Part shown: positions 52,983 to 61,900 of the stretch, piece by piece
Numbering within the stretch: the first letter of the stretch is position 1
How the letters are laid out: each line of letters starts with the position of its first letter
NCBI RefSeq assembly: GCF_031326205.1
Contig: NZ_CP133721.1
Location: 434,001 to 498,000 of the forward strand
Reading direction: 5' to 3'
Source: Flavobacterium sp. 20NA77.7
Lineage (GTDB): Bacteria > Bacteroidota > Bacteroidia > Flavobacteriales > Flavobacteriaceae
Length of the DNA: 64,000 bases
Notes under the pieces: model-generated
Databases searched by the model: none
The model's input: the letters and a program-made list of their open reading frames with translations, nothing else
What the model was told of the DNA's origin: nothing
Position numbers and translations under genes: made by a program

Positions 52983-55900
52983 TTATTTTATAAGTACAAA
53001 TGGGCCGTTTTCATAAATTATTTCTCCATAAAAAGTAACACCAGAAACTTTATAATAATAGTTTCCGTTTTCAGCAGGTATGCCATTTATGGTTCCATTC
53101 CAGCCAATTAATGTATCACCGTTTTCAGAATAAATTAAATTGCCCCAGGTGTCATAAATAGACATTTTAATATTTTTTAAACCTTCAAATACAGGTCCAA
53201 AAGTATCGTTAATTCCATCTTGATTTGCCGTAAAACCACTTGGCATCATTAATTTATAGCCTTTATTTATATGAAGTGTAATGATATGTGTAAATACACA
53301 ACCTAAAGGATAAGTGACAGTTTGTGTTACAACATAACTGCCTTCTGCCGTGTAAATATGTGTAGGATTTTCTTCAGTTGAATAGATTCCATCACCGAAA
53401 TTCCAAGCGACACTTACAAAATTGCCCGTCGCTGTATTGGTAAATTGAATAGGGTCATTTATTGAGTATGTCCCATAAGTCGTAAAGGCGAATGAATTTT
53501 GGGTAAAGCCAGCATTGCCAATTATTGGGTTTGTAATAGTAACGCTTTGTGAGGTTGTACAGCCAATAGCATCTGTTATTGTTACAGTAATTAGACCATT
53601 TGATGTAGTTGTCATGAATTGATTATTGGCTCCAGAAACTGTTCCGCTTGACCAATTTATGGTAAACGGAGGCACACCACCTGTTACATGAGCTTCAAAC
53701 AAGTTAATTACTGTACGAGTCGTACAATTCACTTGAGTGTTTTGATCCAAAATGAGCGTTAATGGCAAAGGTCTTGAAACGGAATAAGAAGCCGTTTTTA
53801 TACAGCCTCTACTATCAGTAACTATAACCGAATAATTTCCGTTAGTTATGTTTGTTAAATCTTCTGTTATTGCTCCATTTGACCAAGAATACGTAAATGG
53901 AGGTGTTCCTCCAGAAACTATTAAATTAATGGCTCCGCTATTTGGATTTAAACAGTCTAACGCATTTTGTACAGTTGCGTTTACTATTAATGGTTGAGGT
54001 TCAACAATTATAAAAGTCCTATTTATGTAACAAGGTGTTCCATCAGAAATTAAAACGGTATAGGTTCCCGGGCCTAAATTATTTCGTACCGTTCCCGATG
54101 TACTACCATCACTCCATGTTAGTGTTACAGGTGCTTGTCCGCCAATTAAATTTAAATTGATGCTTCCATTGTTTGCTCCATAACATGAGATGTTTGTTAC
54201 CACCGGATTTATAGTAAAAATAGGTGCTTCTTGAATTACTATGGTAATAGGTTTGGTACAACCATTAGCATCTGTTATAATTATAGTATAACTTCCTGCA
54301 GCTAAATTGTTTTGATAGAACCCAGTAGCTAGATTACTCCAATTAGCTTGATAAGGTGCTGTACCGCCCGTAACGTTTAATAAAATAGAGGCATTGTTAG
54401 CGCCATAACAAGTAATTTCAGTTATCGTAGGTGTAATGACAATATCATTAGGTTGCGATACTACTAAACCAGTTACTGTTTTGGTTCCGCCATTAGCATC
54501 GGTTACTAAAACAGAATAGGTTCCTGCTACTAATCCTGTAAATTGAGGATTTAAATTGGTGGAGTTTGTAATGGTTTGAACGATTACATTTGAGCTGTTC
54601 AATAATGTATAATCATATGGACTAATGGATTCTTGCGTGATTTGAATACCTATTGCCCCATTTGAATTACCAAAACAAATTAAATTAATAGTTAATGCAG
54701 GATCTTGTTGTACTAAAAGTTCAGGAGGTTGCGTAAGCGTAAATGTTAGTACAATAGGTGCACAATAGCCATCATTTATAGTTACAGTATACGTTCCGGC
54801 AAATAAACCTGTTAAGTCTTCGGAGGTAGCAGTAAATCCGTTAGGTCCTACCCAATTATAGGTATAGGTTCCGGAACCACCAGCAACCGTTAAATTAATT
54901 GTTCCATCATTAGCACCAAATACACTCACGTTATAACCATTATAGTTAGACATGACACCTGAAGCTGTAAATGTAGGATTAACCGTAATAGTATAAAAAG
55001 TATTATTTCCAGTACACGAGTTGCCATTATTTGTGAAAGTTGCGGCAGCAGTATAGGTAATTGTTAATGGTGCATTGGTTGAATTGACTAAAGTTTGTAC
55101 AGGAATGGTATTCGTTCCCGAAGCAATTGCACCACTAATTCCTGGAGGAATAGAAGCTGTCCAGGCAAAAGTTATGTTACCAGGCAATGAAGATGATAAA
55201 GTTACTTGACTTGTTGCTGTATTGTTACAAATAATTTGATTGGCCAAATTGAAAAGTACATCTGGTTTTGGATATACATCAATTGTGATTGTAAATGGTG
55301 TACCTACACAACTTCCAGCTGTTGGTGTTACGGTATAAATTAGCGTTTGTATTGAGCTACTTAAATTAGTTAATACTTGACTAATCTGATTGCCTGAACC
55401 CGCACTTGCTCCTGAAATATTCGTATTTGTACTTATCGTCCAAGTATAGGTTGTTCCTGCTGGTACAATGGTACTTGCATTTGGAGTGCCGTTTATAGGT
55501 GCAACAGTAAATCCTTGTTCGCTACAAATTACAAACGATTGGTTTTCAATTGCAGGTCTCGGTTTTACAGTAATGGTGTAATTGTATATACTACCTGCAC
55601 AGGCAGAAGCATCGTTAGTTGCCGCTACAGCTGCGTATGTTATGGTTATTGGTGCATTCGTAGTATTTACTAAAGTTTGAGCAGGAATGGTACTGGTTCC
55701 TGAAGTTGTTACTCCTGTAATTCCTGTAGGTTGCACAGCTGTCCAAGAGAATGTTGCACCAGAAGTGGTACTACTTAAATTGACTAGAGCAGAAGTATCT
55801 CCTGAACAAATGGTTTGATTGGTAGGTGAGAAGCTTATCGCAGGGCTAGGATTTATAGTTATAGTAAAAGTTTCAGCTGTTCTTGCACATCCATTAGCTG

Positions 55901-58900
55901 TTGCAATAACTGATATTGTTGCAGTAATAGGTGCTGTTGTGCTATTTGTTGGTGTAAACACAGGAATATTTCCAGTTCCAGAAGCTACTAAGCCTATAGC
56001 TGGATTGGAGTTTGTCCAAGTGTATGTAGTTCCAGCGACTCCATTGGTTAATACAATTTCAGTAGTTGGTACTGCATTACAATAGGTTTGATTGGTAAGT
56101 CCTAATGTAGTTGGTGTTGGATTAACGGTTACTGTAATAGTAAAAGGTGTTCCAGCACAAACACCAGAAGTTGGTGTAACAGTATACTCTAAGGTAGCAG
56201 GTGCTGTTGTAGTATTGCTTAGTGTTTGGCTAATAGTTGCTACACCTGTTGCTTGACTTGTTCCACCTGTTATAGCCCCTAAAGGATTGCTTACAGGTGT
56301 TGTCCAGGTATAGGTTGTACCGCTTGGTACAATGTTACCACTACCGTTAGTTGGTGTTACTGTAAAAGCAGTTCCCGAACAAATAGTTGGAGTAGTAGCT
56401 AAAATAGTTGGTTTTGGACTTACCACTACGGTTATTGTAAAAGTACTTCCCACACAATTACCAGTATCACCTGAAGTTGGTGTAACGGTATAAGTTATGG
56501 TTTGAGGTGTATTCGATGTATTGGTAAGTATTTGGCTAATGGTACTAATTCCAGCAGTAGTAGAAGCACTTGCTCCTGTGATATTTGCATTTGTACTAAT
56601 AGTCCAGGTATAAGTTGTTCCAGCAGGTACAATAGTAGCTCCGCTATTAGCTGGCGTTACAGAGAAAGCTGTTTCTGAACAAATAGCAGGATGTGTTACA
56701 TTAGCAATAACTGGTTTAGGGTTCACGCTAATAACAACGGTAAAAGTACTTCCTGAACAACCATTGAAGCTAGGAGTAACGGTATAGGTAGCCGTTTGTA
56801 CTACATTAGTTGGGTTAACAAGTGTTCCACCAATAGTTGTTTGATTAACCCCAGCAGCCCCTCCAGTAATCCCACCTGTAACGATAGGTGCACTCCAAGA
56901 ATAAGTAGTTCCTGTAGGAATGCTATTTAAGGTTGAATTAGCTGGTGTTATTGAAAACGTACCGCCACTACAAATAGCGTTAGTAAAACTTTCCGTAATG
57001 CTTGGTCTCGGTTTTACAGTAATAGTGTAATTATATATACTTCCTGCACAAGCGGAAGCATCGTTAGTTGAAGCTATAGCTGCGTATGTTATGGTTATTG
57101 GTGCATTCGTAGTATTTACTAAAGTTTGAGCAGGAATGGTATTGGTTCCTGAAGTTGTTACCCCTGTAATTCCAGTTGGTTGCATAGCTGTCCAAGAGAA
57201 TGTTGCACCAGAAGTAGTACTACTTAAATTGACTAAAGCCGAAGTATCCCCTGAGCAAATGGTTTGATTAGCAGGCGAGAAGCTTATCGCAGGGCTAGGA
57301 TTTATAGTTATAGTAAAAGTTTCAGCTGTTCTTGCACATCCATTAGCTGTTGCAATAACTGATATTGTTGCAGTAATAGGTGCTGTTGTGCTATTTGTTG
57401 GTGTAAACACAGGAATATTTCCAGTTCCAGAAGCTACTAAGCCTATAGCTGGATTGGAATTAGTCCAAGTGTATGTAGTTCCAGCGACTCCATTGGTTAA
57501 TACAATTTCAGTAGTTGGTACTGCATTACAATAGGTTTGATTGGTAAGTCCTAATGTAGTTGGTGTTGGATTTACCGTTACTGTAATGGTAAAAGGTGTT
57601 CCAGCACAAACACCAGAAGTTGGTGTAACAGTATACTCTAAGGTAGCAGGTGCTGTTGTAGTATTGCTTAGTGTTTGGCTAATAGTTGCTACACCTGTTG
57701 CTTGACTTGTTCCACCTGTTATAGCCCCTAAAGGATTGCTTACAGGTGTTGTCCAGGTATAGGTTGTACCGCTTGGTACAATGTTACCACTACCGTTAGT
57801 TGGTGTTACTGTAAAAGCAGTTCCCGAACAAATAGTTGGAGTAGTAGCTAAAATAGTTGGTTTTGGACTTACCACTACGGTTATTGTAAAAGTACTTCCC
57901 ACACAATTACCAGTATCACCTGAAGTTGGTGTAACGGTATAAGTTATGGTTTGAGGTGTATTCGATGTATTGGTAAGTATTTGGCTAATGGTACTAATTC
58001 CAGCAGTAGTAGAAGCACTTGCTCCTGTGATATTTGCATTTGTACTAATAGTCCAGGTATAAGTTGTTCCAGCAGGTACAATAGTAGCTCCGCTATTAGC
58101 TGGCGTTACAGAGAAAGCTGTTTCTGAACAAATAGCAGGATGTGTTACATTAGCAATAACTGGTTTAGGGTTCACGCTAATAACAACGGTAAAAGTACTT
58201 CCTGAACAACCATTGAAGCTAGGAGTAACGGTATAGGTAGCCGTTTGTACTACATTAGTTGGGTTAACAAGTGTTCCACCAATAGTTGTTTGATTAACCC
58301 CAGCAGCCCCTCCAGTAATCCCACCTGTAACGATAGGTGCACTCCAAGAATAAGTAGTTCCTGTAGGAATGCTATTTAAGGTTGAATTAGCTGGTGTTAT
58401 TGAAAACGTACCGCCACTACAAATAGCGTTAGTAAAACTTTCCGTAATGCTTGGTCTCGGTTTTACAGTAATAGTGTAATTATATATACTTCCTGCACAA
58501 GCGGAAGCATCGTTAGTTGAAGCTATAGCTGCGTATGTTATGGTTATTGGTGCATTCGTAGTATTTACTAAAGTTTGAGCAGGAATGGTATTGGTTCCTG
58601 AAGTTGTTACCCCTGTAATTCCAGTTGGTTGCATAGCTGTCCAAGAGAATGTTGCACCAGAAGTAGTACTACTTAAATTGACTAAAGCCGAAGTATCCCC
58701 TGAGCAAATGGTTTGATTAGCAGGCGAGAAGCTTATCGCAGGGCTAGGATTTATAGTTATAGTAAAAGTTTCAGCTGTTCTTGCACATCCATTAGCTGTT
58801 GCAATAACTGATATTGTTGCAGTAATAGGTGCTGTTGTGCTATTTGTTGGTGTAAACACAGGAATATTTCCAGTTCCAGAAGCTACTAAGCCTATAGCTG

Positions 58901-61900
58901 GATTGGAATTAGTCCAAGTGTATGTAGTTCCAGCGACTCCATTGGTTAATACAATTTCAGTAGTTGGTACTGCATTACAATAGGTTTGATTGGTAAGTCC
59001 TAATGTAGTTGGTGTTGGATTTACCGTTACTGTAATGGTAAAAGGTGTTCCAGCACAAACACCAGAAGTTGGTGTAACAGTATACTCTAAGGTAGCAGGT
59101 GCTGTTGTAGTATTGCTTAGTGTTTGGCTAATAGTTGCTACACCTGTTGCTTGACTTGTTCCACCTGTTATAGCCCCTAAAGGATTGCTTACAGGTGTTG
59201 TCCAGGTATAGGTTGTACCGCTTGGTACAATGTTACCACTACCGTTAGTTGGTGTTACTGTAAAAGCAGTTCCCGAACAAATAGTTGGAGTAGTAGCTAA
59301 AATAGTTGGTTTTGGACTTACCACTACGGTTATTGTAAAAGTACTTCCCACACAATTACCAGTATCACCTGAAGTTGGTGTAACGGTATAAGTTATGGTT
59401 TGAGGTGTATTCGATGTATTGGTAAGTATTTGGCTAATGGTACTAATTCCAGCAGTAGTAGAAGCACTTGCTCCTGTGATATTTGCATTTGTACTAATAG
59501 TCCAGGTATAAGTTGTTCCAGCAGGTACAATAGTAGCTCCGCTATTAGCTGGCGTTACAGAGAAAGCTGTTTCTGAACAAATAGCAGGATGTGTTACATT
59601 AGCAATAACTGGTTTAGGGTTCACGCTAATAACAACGGTAAAAGTACTTCCTGAACAACCATTGAAGCTAGGAGTAACGGTATAGGTAGCCGTTTGTACT
59701 ACATTAGTTGGGTTAACAAGTGTTCCACCAATAGTTGTTTGATTAACCCCCGCAGCAGCACCAGTAATCCCACCTGTAACGATAGGTGCACTCCAAGAAT
59801 AAGTAGTTCCGGTAGGAATGCTATTTAAGGTTGAATTAGCTGGTGTTATTGAAAACGTACCGCCACTACAAATAGCGTTAGTAAAACTTTCCGTAATGCT
59901 TGGTCTCGGTTTTACAGTAATAGTGTAATTATATATACTTCCTGCACAAGCGGAAGCATCGTTAGTTGAAGCTATAGCTGCGTATGTGATGGTTATTGGT
60001 GCATTCGTAGTATTTACTAAAGTTTGAGCAGGAATGGTATTGGTTCCTGAAGTTGTTACCCCTGTAATTCCTGTAGGTTGCACAGCTGTCCAAGAGAATG
60101 TTGCACCAGAAGTAGTACTACTTAAATTGACTAAAGCCGAAGTATCCCCTGAGCAAATGGTTTGATTAGCAGGCGAGAAGCTTACCGCAGGGCTAGGATT
60201 TACCGTTATGGTAAATGATTGTGATGAGCCAGGACAAGCAGGTGATCCGTTTGAAAACGAAGGAATAACTGTTATGGTAGCGGTAATTGGATTAGGAGTT
60301 GTGTTAGTTACATTGAACGCATTGATAGTTCCAGAACCCGAAGTTGCTAAACCAATAGCCGGGTTTGAATTTGTCCAGTTATAAATAGTACTTCCTCCTG
60401 TAGTATTAGTTGAAAATGTAACGGCTGTCGTGCTTGTTCCGTTACATAAAACTTGATTAGAAATTGGATTTACTTGTCCAGTGGGGTTTACAGTAATTGA
60501 AAATGTTGTTGTTGCGCCTGTACAAGTTATACTGTTGTTAGTATAACTTGGCGTTACAGTAATAGTAGCAATTACTGGACTTGTTCCCGTATTTATAGCT
60601 GTAAAGGCACTGATGTTTCCAGTTCCCGATGCGGCTAATCCAATACTTGGCATATCATTGGTCCAGGTATAAGTTGTACTTCCACCAGTATTTGTAGTTG
60701 TAAAATTAATTGCAGCTAATGTTCCACCATTACATACAGTTTTATTCGTTACAGTACTTACTCTTGCAGAAGGATTGACAAGTATAGTAAAAGTTGTAGA
60801 TGTTCCAGCACAATTAGTTGTATTAGCAAAAGTAGGCGTTACAGTAATAGTAGCAGTCACAGGAGCAGTGCCATTATTTATAGCCGTAAATGAGGGTAAA
60901 TTGCCAGTTCCCGATGCTGCTAATCCTATTGAAGATGTGTTATTTGTCCAATTGTAAGTTGTTGTTCCTCCTGTGTTATTCGTTGAAAATAAAATTGCAG
61001 AAACCGTATCGCCATTACAAAATGTACTATTTGGAACAGTATTTACTTGGCCTTTCGGATTGATAGTTATTGTAAATATTTTAGCGGGGCCAATACAGTT
61101 TGTTCCTCCATTCGCAAAAGTAGGTGTGACTGTTATAGTTGCTGTTATTGGGCTAGTAGTATTATTTATAGGAGTAAAAATTGGAATATTTCCTGTTCCT
61201 GAGGAGGCTAAACCAATTCCAGTTGTGTCATTAGTCCAATTATAAGTAGTAGTTCCAATTGTATTTAGGGTTGAAAAGGTAATAGCTGTTGATGCTGTTC
61301 CTGCACAAAATACAAAGTTGTTTGGTTGAGTTACTTGTGCAGTTGGATTTACAGTAATTGTAAATGATTTAGAGATACCTACACAACTTACATTACCATT
61401 TGTAAAAGTAGGCGTAACTGTAATACTTGAAGATATTGGAGCTGTACTTGTGTTTGTTGCTGTAAATGAACCAATATTTCCATTTCCTGAAGCTACTAAA
61501 CCAATAGCTGTATTTGTACTAGACCAATTGTAAGTGGTGGTTCCGCCTGTATTTATCGTTGTAAAATCAGCAATGGTAACAGAATCACCATTACATACCA
61601 CCTGTCCTGGAATTGTATTTACTTGTCCTTTTGGATTTACTGTAATTGTAAACGTTATTGGTGTACCAGGGCATGAAGTAGCTCCACTAGTATTAAATGG
61701 TGTTACTGTAATGGTTCCAGTAATTGGACTTGTTCCAGTATTAGTGCCTGTAAAGTTTATAGTGGTAGTTCCAGAAGCTATAAGTCCGATTGTAGGATTA
61801 CTATTTGTCCAAGAATAATTTGTTGCATTGGTGCCAGAAAATGAAATAGGTCCCACACTTCCATTATGACAAACCACAACATCAGAAATAACATTTATTG

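Noticed and set aside
55555..60200. Tandem array as a CRISPR or DNA-level satellite
   Set aside because: The repeats are in frame, have a period divisible by three, and encode protein domains without spacers.
55819..61818. Several plus-strand reading frames of 60-94 codons opposite the giant adhesin
   Set aside because: They arise because the Thr/Val/Ile-rich repeat codons give few stops on the other strand. They recur with the repeats, have no start context, and are antisense shadows.
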